From NCBI RefSeq assembly GCF_016859125.1, contig NZ_CP069338.1, forward strand, positions 6,511,501-6,575,500: 64,000 bases of DNA, given 5' to 3'. Positions 23,892-35,315 of the stretch are shown piece after piece. The notes under the pieces are model-generated. The model saw only the letters and a program-made list of their open reading frames with translations. It ran no database searches and was not told the origin of the DNA. The position numbers were made by a program, and so were the translations under genes. This DNA comes from Archangium violaceum. GTDB taxonomy: Bacteria; Myxococcota; Myxococcia; Myxococcales; Myxococcaceae. The first letter of the stretch is position 1. Each line of letters starts with the position of its first letter.

Positions 23892-24934
23892 GTGAGAAGA
23901 CGGAACAACCTTCCTCGAAGCGCCTGCGCGAGGCGCGCCGCAAGGGACAGATTCCGCGCAGCCGCCTGTTGTCTTCCAGCGTGGTGACGCTCGGGGGGCT
24001 GTTGGGACTCACCTTGTTGGCGCCCGAGGGCTTCGCGCGGCTGAAGGATTGGACGGCCCGGCTGATGCTGCACCAGGAGCCCACGGGCGCGCTGCGGGAG
24101 GCGGGGTGGATGATGGCCCTCCTGGTGGGACCAGCGCTCGGTGGCGCGTTGCTGGCGTCCCTCGCGGTGTCCGTGGGCACGGTGGGTTTCGAGCTGAACG
24201 CGGAACACGTGATGCCGAAGCTCGATCGCATCAGCCCGGCGGCGGGCCTGAAGAAGCTCTTCAGCGTGAGGCCGCTCATCGAGATGGGAAAGGCGCTGCT
24301 CGTGGCCGCGGTGATGGTGTGGCTCGTCTGGAGCGCCGCCGTGGAGGCGGGTCCGGATGTGCTCCGTGCGGCCTGGCTGGAGGGAACGCTGGGCCTGGAG
24401 CACATCGTGGGCCGGCTCGGCCCGCTCGCCCTCCGGCTCGCGTGCGTCCTCGTGGCGTTGGGGGTGGGGGACTACGCGCTGGCGCGCCGACGGCACGTGA
24501 AGGACCTGATGATGACGCGCGAGGAAGTGAAGCGTGAGCACAAGGAGAGCGAGGGCGACCCGCACCACAAGGGGCAGCGCAAGGCGTTGCACCGCCAGTT
24601 GGCGGCGGGAGGCCCGGCACGTGGAGTGCAGAAGGCGAGCGTCGTGGTCGTCAATCCCACGCACATCGCGGTCGCGCTCCGCTACGCCACGGAGGAGTGT
24701 GGGGCGCCGTACCTCGTCGCCAAGGGGCGCGAGGCGGACGCTCTCGCACTGAGACGCGAGGCCGAGCGGCTCGGAGTTCCCGTGGTTCGGGACGTGCCGC
24801 TGGCTCGCGGCCTCATCCACTACGACGTCGGGGAGGAGATCCCCGAGGAACTGTATCAGGCCGCCGCGGCGGTCCTCCGGGCGGCGCAGGAGTCGCAGGA
24901 CGTGGACGCTCGTCCACGGAGGCAGATGTCATGA
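23888..24934 (+). CDS. sctU: T3SS export switch protein SctU (FlhB family)
   Basis: This is a 348-residue protein. The N-terminus EKTEQPSSKRLREARRKGQI is the family hallmark. Four membrane helices lie within residues 30-205. The autocleavage motif NPTH starts at Asn256, followed by HIAVALRYATEECGAPYLVAKG. Self-cleavage between Asn and Pro switches export from rod/needle to later substrates, so this protein should be competent to switch. Overlaps: GTGA with sctT, ATGA with sctV. Confidence 0.95.
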   Translation: MSEKTEQPSSKRLREARRKGQIPRSRLLSSSVVTLGGLLGLTLLAPEGFARLKDWTARLMLHQEPTGALREAGWMMALLVGPALGGALLASLAVSVGTVGFELNAEHVMPKLDRISPAAGLKKLFSVRPLIEMGKALLVAAVMVWLVWSAAVEAGPDVLRAAWLEGTLGLEHIVGRLGPLALRLACVLVALGVGDYALARRRHVKDLMMTREEVKREHKESEGDPHHKGQRKALHRQLAAGGPARGVQKASVVVVNPTHIAVALRYATEECGAPYLVAKGREADALALRREAERLGVPVVRDVPLARGLIHYDVGEEIPEELYQAAAAVLRAAQESQDVDARPRRQMS

Positions 24935-27018
24935 ATGGACTGGTGAAGATTCTCTCGAGGGCGCGCGAGTCCTCGGACGTTGTGCTCGCCGTGGCGATGG
25001 GCGCGGTACTGGGGGCGCTCATCATTCCCCTGCCACCCTGGCTGCTGGACCTGGGGTTGGCCATCAACCTGGCGGCGGCGGTGGCGCTGCTGGTGGCGGC
25101 GCTCCATGCCAAGGACGCGTTGAAGGTGACGTCCTTCCCGACGCTGCTCCTGTTCACCACGCTCTTCCGGCTCGCGCTCAACGTGTCATCCACACGGCTG
25201 GCGCTCGCGGAGGGACACGCGGGAGAGGTCATCCAGGCCTTTGGCGAGTTCGTGGTGCGGGGCGACTACGTCGTCGGAGCGGTCCTCTTCGCCATCCTCA
25301 CGCTGGTGCAGTTCCTCGTGGTGGCCAAGGGCGCCGAGCGCGTGGCCGAGGTCTCCGCTCGCTTCACCCTGGACGCGATGCCGGGCAAGCAGATGTCCAT
25401 CGACGCGGACCTGCGAGCGGGGGCCATCGACCAGACGCAGGCGCGCCGCCGGAGGCGCGATCTGGAGCGCGAGTCCCAGATGTTCGGTGCCATGGATGGC
25501 GCGATGAAGTTCGTGAAGGGAGACGTCATCGCCGGTCTGGTCATCGTCGCGGTGAACCTCCTGGGCGGCATCTGCATCGGCATCCTGCAGAACGGGATGA
25601 CACTGGCCGACGCGGCCGCCACCTACGCCCTCATCGCCATCGGTGACGGTCTGGTGTCGCAGATTCCGTCGCTGTGCATCGCGGTGGCGGCGGGTCTCGT
25701 GGTCACGCGCGTGGCCTCGGAGAAGGAGGATGATTCGCTCGGTGCGGAGATCGGCTCGCAACTCTTCGGCGAGGCCAAGGCGCTCTGGGTGGTGGCCGCG
25801 CTCTGCGTGGCCCTCGCCGCGATGCCGGGGATGCCTCACCTGACGTTCCTCGGGCTGGGGGCGGCGATGGGGACGCTCGCGCACTCCCTGGCTCAAGTGA
25901 AGGCCGCCGCGATGGAGGAGGAATCCGCCGGGGACCGGGCCGACGGCAAAGCCGAAGCCGGTGGGGCGGCGCAGGGGGAGCCGGGCGCGCCACCAGAAAG
26001 CGCGGTGGCGCCGGTGGGGGTCGCCCCGCTGACGGTGGACCTGGCGCCAGACCTCACCCCGCTGGCGAAGGAACAGGGTGGCGCGTTCGTGCACCAGGTC
26101 CTCAACCGGATGCGGGACGAGGTCTTCTATGAGCTCGGTGTGCGCGTGCCCGGCATGCGGGTGCGGACCGATGCCGCGTACCTGCCGGCGGGTACCTATC
26201 GCATCCTGATCGACGAGGTGCCCGCTGGGATGGGACAGGTCGTGCCTGGGGCGCTCTACGCGCTGGCGCAGCCGGAGGAGATGGCCTTCCTGGAGGTGAA
26301 GGCGGAGCCCGTGGTGGACCCGTCCACCGGCAAGCCCATCAGCCGCGTGTCGGCGGAGGCACGTGCGCGCCTGGAGATGGCGCAGGTCCCGCTCCGGAGC
26401 GCCGGGGAGCTCATCGCCGAGCACCTGCGGAGCGTCATCCGTGCCCGCGTGGCGGGGTTCCTGGGCATCCAGGAGGTGCAGGGACTGCTGGACGGGCTCG
26501 AGGCCCAGGCTCCCACGTTGGTGAAGGAAGCACTCCAGAAGGTCCCGTTGCCGCTGCTCACCGAGGTGTTGCGCAAGCTCGTGGAGGAGCAGGTGAGCAT
26601 CCGGAACATGCGTGCCATCCTCGAGGCCCTGGTGGCCCCCACCACCGAGGGCGATGCCACGGCCCTGGCCGAGCGCTGCCGTCAGGCGCTCTACCGCTAC
26701 CTCAGCCACAAATTCGCCCCGTCCGGACCGCTCTTCGCCTACCTGGTGGATCCGGACATCGAGGAGACGCTGCGCTCTGGTGGACCTCGCGGGCCAGCAC
26801 CCGCGCCCGAGCAGGTGGCGGAAATCCTGGAAGGGGTGAAGCGCATCGCCACGGGAGGGCAGACCGTGCTGCTCACGGCCCCAGACGTCCGGCGGACCCT
26901 GCGCAAGCTGTGCGAGGGCTCCTTTCCGGACGTCGCGGTGCTCACCTACGGCGAACTGGACATGAACCTGCAGATCCGCCCGCTGGGGCGGCTCTCGCCC
27001 GTGGCCCTGGGGCGTTGA
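24931..27018 (+). CDS. sctV: T3SS export gate protein SctV (FlhA family)
   Basis: This is a 695-residue protein. Seven to eight membrane helices fill residues 20-320. The conserved cytoplasmic loop region includes FPTLLLFTTLFRLALNVSST and VAEVSARFTLDAMPGKQMSIDADLRAGAI. The large cytoplasmic domain (from about 370) contains VRTDAAYLPAGTYRILI, and the last part carries FVLAPDVR-like and VLTYGELDMNLQI segments. SctV forms a nonamer that docks chaperone-substrate complexes and couples export to the proton motive force. It is the last gene of the block; the convergent IHF-like gene ends 8 bp after it. Confidence 0.95.
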   Translation: MNGLVKILSRARESSDVVLAVAMGAVLGALIIPLPPWLLDLGLAINLAAAVALLVAALHAKDALKVTSFPTLLLFTTLFRLALNVSSTRLALAEGHAGEVIQAFGEFVVRGDYVVGAVLFAILTLVQFLVVAKGAERVAEVSARFTLDAMPGKQMSIDADLRAGAIDQTQARRRRRDLERESQMFGAMDGAMKFVKGDVIAGLVIVAVNLLGGICIGILQNGMTLADAAATYALIAIGDGLVSQIPSLCIAVAAGLVVTRVASEKEDDSLGAEIGSQLFGEAKALWVVAALCVALAAMPGMPHLTFLGLGAAMGTLAHSLAQVKAAAMEEESAGDRADGKAEAGGAAQGEPGAPPESAVAPVGVAPLTVDLAPDLTPLAKEQGGAFVHQVLNRMRDEVFYELGVRVPGMRVRTDAAYLPAGTYRILIDEVPAGMGQVVPGALYALAQPEEMAFLEVKAEPVVDPSTGKPISRVSAEARARLEMAQVPLRSAGELIAEHLRSVIRARVAGFLGIQEVQGLLDGLEAQAPTLVKEALQKVPLPLLTEVLRKLVEEQVSIRNMRAILEALVAPTTEGDATALAERCRQALYRYLSHKFAPSGPLFAYLVDPDIEETLRSGGPRGPAPAPEQVAEILEGVKRIATGGQTVLLTAPDVRRTLRKLCEGSFPDVAVLTYGELDMNLQIRPLGRLSPVALGR

Positions 27019-27025
27019 GCGGAGG

Positions 27026-27367
27026 CTAGTAGTTGGAGCCGCTGCCGCTCTTGGGGTCGAAGGAGATGTCGGACTGCGGCGTCTGGGGTGCCGGCCGGTT
27101 GACCCGGTCGCGCAGCTCCTTGCCCGTGCGGAAGAGCAGGCCCCGCTTGGGCTTCACGGGGATGATCTGCCCCGTCTTCGGATTGCGCCCCTGGTAGCCC
27201 TGGTAGTTCTTCACGTGGAAGGCACCCAGCCCGCGGATCTCGATGTTCTCCCCGCGGCAGAGCGCATCCCTCATGGACTCGAAGATCGTCTCGACCGTGG
27301 CCTCGGCCTGTTTCTGCGTCATCCCCTTCTTGGCGACGAGGACGTTGATCAGATCGGACTTGAGCAT
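27026..27367 (-). CDS. HU/IHF-family DNA-binding protein (IHF-beta-like)
   Basis: This 113-residue protein begins MLKSDLINVLVAKKGMTQKQ and carries the DNA-binding arm GRNPKTGQIIPVKPKR with its conserved proline and Gly pair. GKELRDRVN and about 20 extra residues follow, ending in a Ser/Gly-rich tail. The body reads more like IHF beta than HU. It bends DNA and helps compact the chromosome; IHF also assists sigma-54 promoters in many bacteria. The ATG at 27367 is the obvious family start, although the frame is open further upstream. It is convergent with sctV. Confidence 0.9.
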   Translation of the reverse strand: MLKSDLINVLVAKKGMTQKQAEATVETIFESMRDALCRGENIEIRGLGAFHVKNYQGYQGRNPKTGQIIPVKPKRGLLFRTGKELRDRVNRPAPQTPQSDISFDPKSGSGSNY

Positions 27368-27491
27368 CGCACGCTCCCGCAAACCGCGTAACCCCTCGGA
27401 AACAGGGCGCTTGGCCCGTGGTCGAATCCCGAAACGATAACAGAACGAATCCCGCGTGCAAGCCCCGAGGCCCGCCAACCTCCTGGAAACC

Positions 27492-28898
27492 TTACGGATT
27501 TCCGCTTCCAGTCTCCGCCTGGGTCGTGCTTGGGGCCGGGGCGGGTGTCGCCTGCGCCTCCGCGAGCCCGGGGCGCACCAGGATGGCCAGGTCCAGCCAC
27601 CGGGTCTGGCGCAGCACATCGAGTCCGGCCCTGTCCGACTCCCGGAAGAAGGCGTCCAGGACTTCGAAACCGGGGGCACGCGGGCTCTTCCGAGCACCGG
27701 GCTCTACGGGGTTGTAGACGCCGTGGACGGCGAGCGTCAGGTCGGCCAGGGTCAGCTCCGCCGGGGGACGGGCCGGTAGGAGGCCTCCCCGGCGGTGTCG
27801 TTGGATCAGCCCCGCCTGCTCCATGTCGTCCACCACCTCGTGGACGAGCGACTCGGTGACCCGGAGGCGCAGTGCCAGGTCCCGGGGCAGGGGCGGCGTC
27901 CCACCGTCGAACCAGACCAGCGTGGTTTCCTGGGCCACCCGGGCCGCCACCAGCTCCCGCGCCCGAGGGTGGGCGCCGAAGGCCCACAGCGAGTCCCGGA
28001 AGGTGGCGTGCTCCACCGCGTAGGAGAGGCGGGCTCCGATGAGGATGAGGAGCCAGTCCACATACAGCCACGCGAGGAACATGGGCAGGGCACCCAGCGA
28101 GGCGTAGAGCGGGTTGTTGCGGAAGCTGTACGCGGCGGCCTCCGTGTACACGTGCCGCGCCACGCTCCAGGCCATGCCCGCCACCATCCCGCCCGCCAGC
28201 GCCGACCGGAAGCGCAGGTGGGTGTTGGGCGTCACGTAGTAGAGCAGGGAGAGCCCCGCCACCGCCGTGAGCGGGGACAGGGCACTGAACAGCAGCTCGA
28301 AGAGGCCCAGGAAGAGCGGCGTGTGGGTGGCCTCCAGGAAGGAGCGCACCACGCTCGTTCCCGCGAACGAGATGGCCAGCATCAGGGGCCCCAACAGCAG
28401 CAGCCCCGCGTAGATGAGCGCCCGGACCACCCACGGGCGATGGTTCTTCACGCCCCAGATTTCGTTCAGCGAGACGTCGATGTTCTGCAGCAGCGAGCCC
28501 GCCGAGACGAGCAGACCGAGGAATCCCGCGCTCCCGATGGCCGTCGTGTTTCCCGGTTCCAGGAACCGCTCGAGGAAGGCCGCTGACTCCTCACGCACGC
28601 CAGGGGCCAGCACCGCGAAGACGATCTCCCTCAGGCGCTGCTGGACCGTCTGCTGGTGGTAGGCGCCCAACAGGGCCAGCACCACCGTCAGCAGGGGAAC
28701 CAGGGAGAAGACGCTGATGTAGGTGAGCGCCGCGGCCCTCAGGCGGATGTTCTCACCCAGGAAGCCTCGCGCCAGGCCGCGCACCGCCAGCAGCGTATCC
28801 GCCGCGAAGCGGCCCGCCCGGGTGCGCTCCAGCGGAGCCCAGGTGCTCCGGGCCCATTGGAGTGCGCGAGCGCGCAGTCTCTGGAGGATGCCAACCAA
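27492..28898 (-). CDS. YihY/BrkB family membrane protein with C-terminal helical extension
   Basis: This is a 468-residue protein. The YihY/UPF0761 region (about residues 40-300) has six membrane helices with AAALTYISVFSLVPLLTVVL, SAGSLLQNIDVSLNEIWG and RFRSALAGGMVAGMAWSVAR. After about 310 a soluble part contains a winged-helix-like segment (LRVTESLVHEVVDDMEQAGL) and a Pro/Ala tail. The family was once called RNase BN, but that activity belongs to another protein, and its real role is unknown. No ATG is available: TTG at 28898 is used. It is downstream of rne with the hairpin repeat in between. Confidence 0.85.
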   Translation of the reverse strand: MVGILQRLRARALQWARSTWAPLERTRAGRFAADTLLAVRGLARGFLGENIRLRAAALTYISVFSLVPLLTVVLALLGAYHQQTVQQRLREIVFAVLAPGVREESAAFLERFLEPGNTTAIGSAGFLGLLVSAGSLLQNIDVSLNEIWGVKNHRPWVVRALIYAGLLLLGPLMLAISFAGTSVVRSFLEATHTPLFLGLFELLFSALSPLTAVAGLSLLYYVTPNTHLRFRSALAGGMVAGMAWSVARHVYTEAAAYSFRNNPLYASLGALPMFLAWLYVDWLLILIGARLSYAVEHATFRDSLWAFGAHPRARELVAARVAQETTLVWFDGGTPPLPRDLALRLRVTESLVHEVVDDMEQAGLIQRHRRGGLLPARPPAELTLADLTLAVHGVYNPVEPGARKSPRAPGFEVLDAFFRESDRAGLDVLRQTRWLDLAILVRPGLAEAQATPAPAPSTTQAETGSGNP

Positions 28899-28966
28899 TG
28901 CCAGGGCGCCTCGGCCAGTGGGGGAGGGTGCTCGCGACCCGGTGGGTCATCCACGATGGGTCAGAT

Positions 28967-29004
28967 ACCCTCACCCCGTCCCTCTCCCAGAGGGAGAGGG
29001 GAGG
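28967..29004 (-). repeat. Dispersed hairpin repeat, copy 2 (3' end of rne)
   Basis: The perfect 9-bp stem is CCCTCTCCC (28980-28988) with GGGAGAGGG (28992-29000) and loop AGA. ACCCTCACCCC precedes it. On the minus strand it reads the same as copy 1, including the GGGGTGAGGGT tail. It begins 5 bp after the rne stop in the direction of rne transcription, so it probably ends or stabilises that mRNA. Confidence 0.75.
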
Positions 29005-29009
29005 GGGGC

Positions 29010-31691
29010 TCAGGAGTTGCCGCCGGACTCGTTGTTGCCTCCGGACGACGTCGGAGGCGTGCCTCCCGATGGAGCCTGCTCGCCAGCCGTTGCCTGCTGT
29101 TGCTGGGCCTGCTGTCCACGTCCCTCGCGCTGCTCGGGCCGACGCTGCTCACCCCGGTTGCGGTCGCGGTCTCGGCCACCCCGGTCGCCTCGCTCGCTCC
29201 GGTCGCCTCGCTCGCCCCGCTCTCCGCCCCGGTCCCGGCCACCTCGTTCGCCCCGCTCGCCGCCCCGGTCCCGGTCCCGGTCGCGGTCACGGCCACCCCG
29301 CTCGCGGTCTCGGCCGCCCCGGTCACCCCGCTCGCCGCCCCGGTCGCGGTCACGGCCGCCCCCCTCGGAGCGGAAGCCGCGCTCGCCACCGCCGCTCTCC
29401 GGCCGGCGCTGCATCGACAGCTCGCCATCTCCCGAGCCCGGCGACGAGGCCACCTTGTGGTCTCCGCCCTGCGCGCTGCGTCCGTAGATGTCGTACTGCT
29501 CGCGGTGGTAGTTCTGCTGCGCCTTCACCTGGATGGACTTGTTGTAGCGGTCCATCAGGTGCCGCAGCTCCTGACGCTCCTCTCCCTGGAGCAGCCGCGC
29601 CACCTCGGCGTTGCAGTTGATGACCAGCGTGGGGTCCTTGTAGCCCGGCGCCTCGCGGCGGATCTCCCCGAAGATTTCGTAGGCCACCGTGGTCGCCGTC
29701 TTCACGAAGCCCTTGCCGTCGCAGTACGGGCAGTCCTCGTGGAGGATGCGGCCGATGGACTCGCGCACGCGCTTGCGCGTCATCTCCACCAGGCCCAGCT
29801 CGGAGATCTTCAGGACGTTCGTCTTGGCCTTGTCCCGGCCCAGAGCCTCCTGCAGCGACTTGAAGACCTTGTCCCGGTTCTGCGGCTTCTCCATGTCGAT
29901 GAAGTCGCAGATGATGATGCCGCCGATGTTGCGCAGCCGCAGCTGGTAGACGATCTCCTTGGCCGCCTCGACGTTGATCTTGGTGATCGTCTCCTCGAGG
30001 CTCTTCTTGCCGACGTAGCGGCCCGAGTTGACGTCGATGGCGGTGAGCGCCTCGGCCTGGTCGATGATGAGGTAGCCGCCGCTCTTGAGCCACACCTTGC
30101 GCTGGGTGGCGCGCTGCAGCTCGTGCTCGATGCCGTAGGCGTCGAAGATGGGTTCATCGGAGTCGTGCAGCACCACCCGGTCCTTGAGCGCCGGGTCTTG
30201 CGCGTTCACGAAGCCGAGGATGCGCTCGTACTCCTCGCGGTCATCCACGACCAGCTTCTCCACGTCGTGGGCGAAGAGGTCGCGCGTGGCGCGCAGGATG
30301 AGGTCCAGGTCCGGGTGCAGCAGGCCGGAGCCACCGCGCTTCTCGTTGCGGCGCACCACCTGGTTCCACACCTCGATGAGGAAGCGGATGTCGCTCTCGA
30401 GCTTCTCCTGCGGCACGTTCTCGGCCACCGTGCGCACGATGAAGCCCGTCCCGGGCGGGCGCAGCCGGTCGACAATCTCCCGCAGGCGCTTGCGCTCCTT
30501 CTCGTTGGAGATGCGGCGGCTGATGCCCACGTGGTCCACGGTGGGCATGAAGACCAGGTGACGGCCCGGGATGGAGATGTGCGAGGTGAGGCGCGCGCCC
30601 TTGGTGCCGATGGGGTCCTTGGAGATCTGGACCACGACCTCCTGGCCCACCTTCAGCAACTCCTCGATCTTGGCCGTCTTGCGCGGCTTGGATTTGTCCT
30701 CGTCGCGCTTGCGCTGCTGCTCCTCGCGCTGCTTGCGGGACTTGTCCTTCTCCCGATCCTTCTCGCGCTCACCACGGTCCTTCTGGTCGCGGCGGGCCTC
30801 GCGGGCCTCACGGGCGGCCTCGCGGTTCTCGCGCGGGGCGCGGCGCTCGCCAGCGGCCGTCTCGGGACGCTGCTGCGGGGCGGCCTCGGCCTGGGCGGGA
30901 GGCGCCACGGGGGCCGGCTCGCTCTGCGTGATGGGAGCCGGCTCGGGCGGGAGCGCCAGGGCCACCGAACCCTCGGTGGAGGGCATCGCCGCGGAGGCTT
31001 CCGGCGCCGCCTGGGCCGCCACGCTCACGGGAGCGGACTCCACGGGCGCCACCGGCACCACGGGGACGCTCACCGCCTCGGACGGGGCGGACACCGACAC
31101 CGGCTCGGCTGCGGTGGAGACAGTGGGGGCGGGCTCCTCGGCGCGACGCTCCGGTTGTTCGGCCTGGGGCGCGGGCTCCTCGGCGCGACGCTCCGGCTGT
31201 TCGGCCTGGGGCGCGGGCTCCTCGGCGCGGCGCTCCGGCTGCTCGGCTCGGGGCTCCTCGACGCGTGGCGCGGGCTCCTCGACGGGGTGGGGCGTCTCGC
31301 CGCCTCCAGGGGCCTGCTGCTCGTGGACCTCCGCCTCCACCTCGGCACCGTCGGCCTCATGGGCGGCCTCGGCGGCCTCGGCCTCGGACTCCTCGGGGAC
31401 GTCCGGGGTGTCCTCGTCGTGCTCGCCCTCGGTCAGCTCGAACTGGGCGCGCGCGAAGTCCGGGTCGTAGACGACGTCACTGACGTAGAGGAACGCGGCC
31501 TTCTCGAGTCCGATGTCCACGAAGGCCGCCTGCATCCCCGGGAGCACCCGGACGACGCGGCCCTTGTAGATGTTTCCGACGATCCCCTTGTCCTTCTTAC
31601 GCTCGAGGTAGAACTCCGCGATGTGGCCGCCTTCGACCAGGGCCACGCGGGTCTCCCGGCCCGCCGCGTTGATGACGAGGATGCTGCTCAT
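29010..31691 (-). CDS. rne: Ribonuclease E/G with split S1 domain and Arg/Gly/Asp-rich tail
   Basis: This 893-residue protein starts MSSILVINAAGRETRVALVE as RNase G/E do. The S1 RNA-binding domain begins at about 35 (IVGNIYKGRVVRVLPGMQAA) and is interrupted at about 75-338 by a disordered Glu/Pro/Ala and Arg/Lys-rich insert. It resumes at EELLKVGQEVVVQISKDP. The catalytic region includes AIDVNSGRYVG and GGIIICDFIDM with the metal-binding Asp residues, and CPYC forms the zinc link. The last 90 residues are RDRDRGGERG-type repeats, likely to bind RNA or degradosome partners. It processes rRNA and mRNA near the membrane. Start at ATG 31691. Confidence 0.92.
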   Translation of the reverse strand: MSSILVINAAGRETRVALVEGGHIAEFYLERKKDKGIVGNIYKGRVVRVLPGMQAAFVDIGLEKAAFLYVSDVVYDPDFARAQFELTEGEHDEDTPDVPEESEAEAAEAAHEADGAEVEAEVHEQQAPGGGETPHPVEEPAPRVEEPRAEQPERRAEEPAPQAEQPERRAEEPAPQAEQPERRAEEPAPTVSTAAEPVSVSAPSEAVSVPVVPVAPVESAPVSVAAQAAPEASAAMPSTEGSVALALPPEPAPITQSEPAPVAPPAQAEAAPQQRPETAAGERRAPRENREAAREAREARRDQKDRGEREKDREKDKSRKQREEQQRKRDEDKSKPRKTAKIEELLKVGQEVVVQISKDPIGTKGARLTSHISIPGRHLVFMPTVDHVGISRRISNEKERKRLREIVDRLRPPGTGFIVRTVAENVPQEKLESDIRFLIEVWNQVVRRNEKRGGSGLLHPDLDLILRATRDLFAHDVEKLVVDDREEYERILGFVNAQDPALKDRVVLHDSDEPIFDAYGIEHELQRATQRKVWLKSGGYLIIDQAEALTAIDVNSGRYVGKKSLEETITKINVEAAKEIVYQLRLRNIGGIIICDFIDMEKPQNRDKVFKSLQEALGRDKAKTNVLKISELGLVEMTRKRVRESIGRILHEDCPYCDGKGFVKTATTVAYEIFGEIRREAPGYKDPTLVINCNAEVARLLQGEERQELRHLMDRYNKSIQVKAQQNYHREQYDIYGRSAQGGDHKVASSPGSGDGELSMQRRPESGGGERGFRSEGGGRDRDRGGERGDRGGRDRERGGRDRDRDRDRGGERGERGGRDRGGERGERGDRSERGDRGGRDRDRNRGEQRRPEQREGRGQQAQQQQATAGEQAPSGGTPPTSSGGNNESGGNS
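31141..31266 (-). repeat. 42-bp tandem repeat inside rne insert
   Basis: Three near-identical units begin at 31141, 31183 and 31225, exactly 42 bp apart. Each encodes a 14-residue block of the type EEPAPQAEQPERRA; the third unit is shortened. The differences between units are few, which points to recent slippage or unequal crossing-over. Confidence 0.75.
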
Positions 31692-32233
31692 TGATGAATC
31701 CTGGGCGCGCGCGCGGATGCGTGAGCTCCGGCGGACGGGAGGCGACGGCGTCTCCCGCTTCCGAGCGCGCTGCGAGGGGAGAGGCGGCCCCGTCTCTTCC
31801 GCGCACACAGGTGGAGGACGGCCCATGACCGAGGGGTCCGGCTGTCTCCGCGCGGGTGAGGGTTGAGGGGACCACGACCTGCTCCTCCGAGTTCATATCG
31901 CCCCGCGATGGTCCGGCACCCTGCCGGGCGGGGACTTGCTTCCAATCGAGCGTTCGAGGCCGCCCTGGCGCTCGTACCGCCCGGCCTCTTCCTTCCACAC
32001 CCGGTCGGAGCCCATCCGCGGGCGCCTTGGGGGGGCGACAGAGGCCCGGTGCAGCCGGCGCGCCCTGGTATGCCGGGAACGCACCCGTCTCAAAATCTAG
32101 AATCCATGGACCCCAAACGCCCCACCCCTGGTGGAACGTCCCGAGCCCAGAAAACGGCAAAAGGTTTTCACGCCTGATAAGACCTGTAAAGGCGAGACAT
32201 GGAAAATGTCGGCCGTCTGTCAGCCTGCAGGGC
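31692..32233. other. 540-bp gap between DUF3052 gene and rne
   Basis: No frame here has both a plausible start and family-like content. The right part (about 32150-32215) is unusually A/T-rich for this genome and is a plausible place for the rne promoter on the minus strand, but I find no convincing -35/-10 pair. If the promoter is there, rne has a leader of roughly 450 nt, long enough for the leader-based feedback known for E. coli rne. That is inference only. Confidence 0.4.
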
Positions 32234-32683
32234 CTAGGCCTGGGCCGTCGGAGCCCTTTTCCGGTTCTCCGGTTTGTCCAGCCGGCCGCCCCTCGGACGG
32301 CGGACCAGACGCAGGCCGGTCCAGGTGCTGTCGATGATGCAGATCTTGTTGTCCACCAGCCCGATGTCGAGCGCGGCCTGGCGGATGAAGTCCTCGGAGA
32401 GGGCCGTCTTGATGCCCTCGCCGCTGGGCCAGCACACCCAGATGCCCCCGGTCAGGGCCATGGCGCGCGAGAGGGCCGGCAGGCGCTGGACGAGCTCGTG
32501 GGCGTCCTGGGTGAAGAAGAGGATGACGTCCAGCCCCGTCTGGGCGGTGATGAGGAACTCCACCCCATCCGGCAGGGGATTGAGCCTCTGGACGAAGCCC
32601 CGGGGTGGGTTGATGACGGAGACCTTGCTGCCGGTCTTGATGCCGAGCATGGCCGGCAGAGAAGCCAGCGCGTAGGGAGTCAT
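32234..32683 (-). CDS. DUF3052 family protein
   Basis: This 149-residue protein contains [59 protein letters not shown] and [20 protein letters not shown]. This is the DUF3052 pattern, a small alpha/beta domain of unknown function also seen in actinobacteria. A basic tail follows. The start ATG overlaps the acylphosphatase stop (ATGA), so the two are co-translated. A longer in-frame start would overlap acyP almost completely and is rejected. Confidence 0.8.
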   Translation of the reverse strand: MTPYALASLPAMLGIKTGSKVSVINPPRGFVQRLNPLPDGVEFLITAQTGLDVILFFTQDAHELVQRLPALSRAMALTGGIWVCWPSGEGIKTALSEDFIRQAALDIGLVDNKICIIDSTWTGLRLVRRPRGGRLDKPENRKRAPTAQA

Positions 32684-32964
32684 GAGCTGCGCTCCACGGT
32701 GAAGGTACTGAACTCCCCGCGCGCCTCCGAGTCGGCGCGCTCCACTTCCGTTACCCGGGCCTGGGTGGGGCCCCGGTGGCACCAGGCCACGAATGCATCC
32801 AGGGCCTCCGCCGTGCCCTCGGCCACCGCCTCCACGGAACCGTCCGAGAGGTTGCGCACCCATCCCGTCAGTCCGAGACGCAGGGCCTCGGTGCGGGCGC
32901 TCTCCCTGTAGAACACCCCTTGCACCTTGCCTCGAATCCGGAGGCTTGCTCGCCGCCTGTCCAT
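32680..32964 (-). CDS. acyP: Acylphosphatase
   Basis: This 94-residue protein has the two acylphosphatase signatures: [11 protein letters not shown], with the phosphate-binding Arg, and [12 protein letters not shown], with the catalytic Asn. It hydrolyses acyl phosphates such as 1,3-bisphosphoglycerate in the cytoplasm. Length and fold elements are normal. It lies 14 bp downstream of ligA and overlaps the DUF3052 gene, so ligA-acyP-DUF3052 form a likely operon. Confidence 0.92.
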   Translation of the reverse strand: MDRRRASLRIRGKVQGVFYRESARTEALRLGLTGWVRNLSDGSVEAVAEGTAEALDAFVAWCHRGPTQARVTEVERADSEARGEFSTFTVERSS

Positions 32965-32978
32965 GGTGCCTCGTCCCC

Positions 32979-35108
<2,130 letters not shown>

Positions 35109-35315
35109 CTTGCATCGGCTCATGAGGGCCGTTGTCGCACCCTCACGCGCCATCTCTTCCCAGTACAAGGTTCCATCACCCGCGAGGTCCCGGCAAGAAG
35201 GGATCCCGGGTGTCGCCCTGAGGGTGGTTCGCGTCCCGCGTACCCCACGGACATCTCCCACGACATTCCTGTGCGCGCCCCCCCGGCGCCCAACCAGCAC
35301 CTCCCCCCTTCAATC

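Noticed and set aside
18157-27018. Reading the secretion genes as a flagellar export operon
   Set aside because: SctI and a lipidated SctJ are specific to non-flagellar systems, and no flagellin, hook, rod or motor genes are present.
28656-31694. An open frame of 1012 codons on the plus strand opposite rne
   Set aside because: A mirror-frame shadow of rne. It has long Val/Ala/Leu runs from the disordered parts of rne and no start signal or family motif.
31863-32177. A 104-codon plus-strand frame in the gap before rne
   Set aside because: Pro/Arg/Gly-rich without domain, ribosome-binding site or neighbours in an operon; it looks like chance openness in GC-rich DNA.
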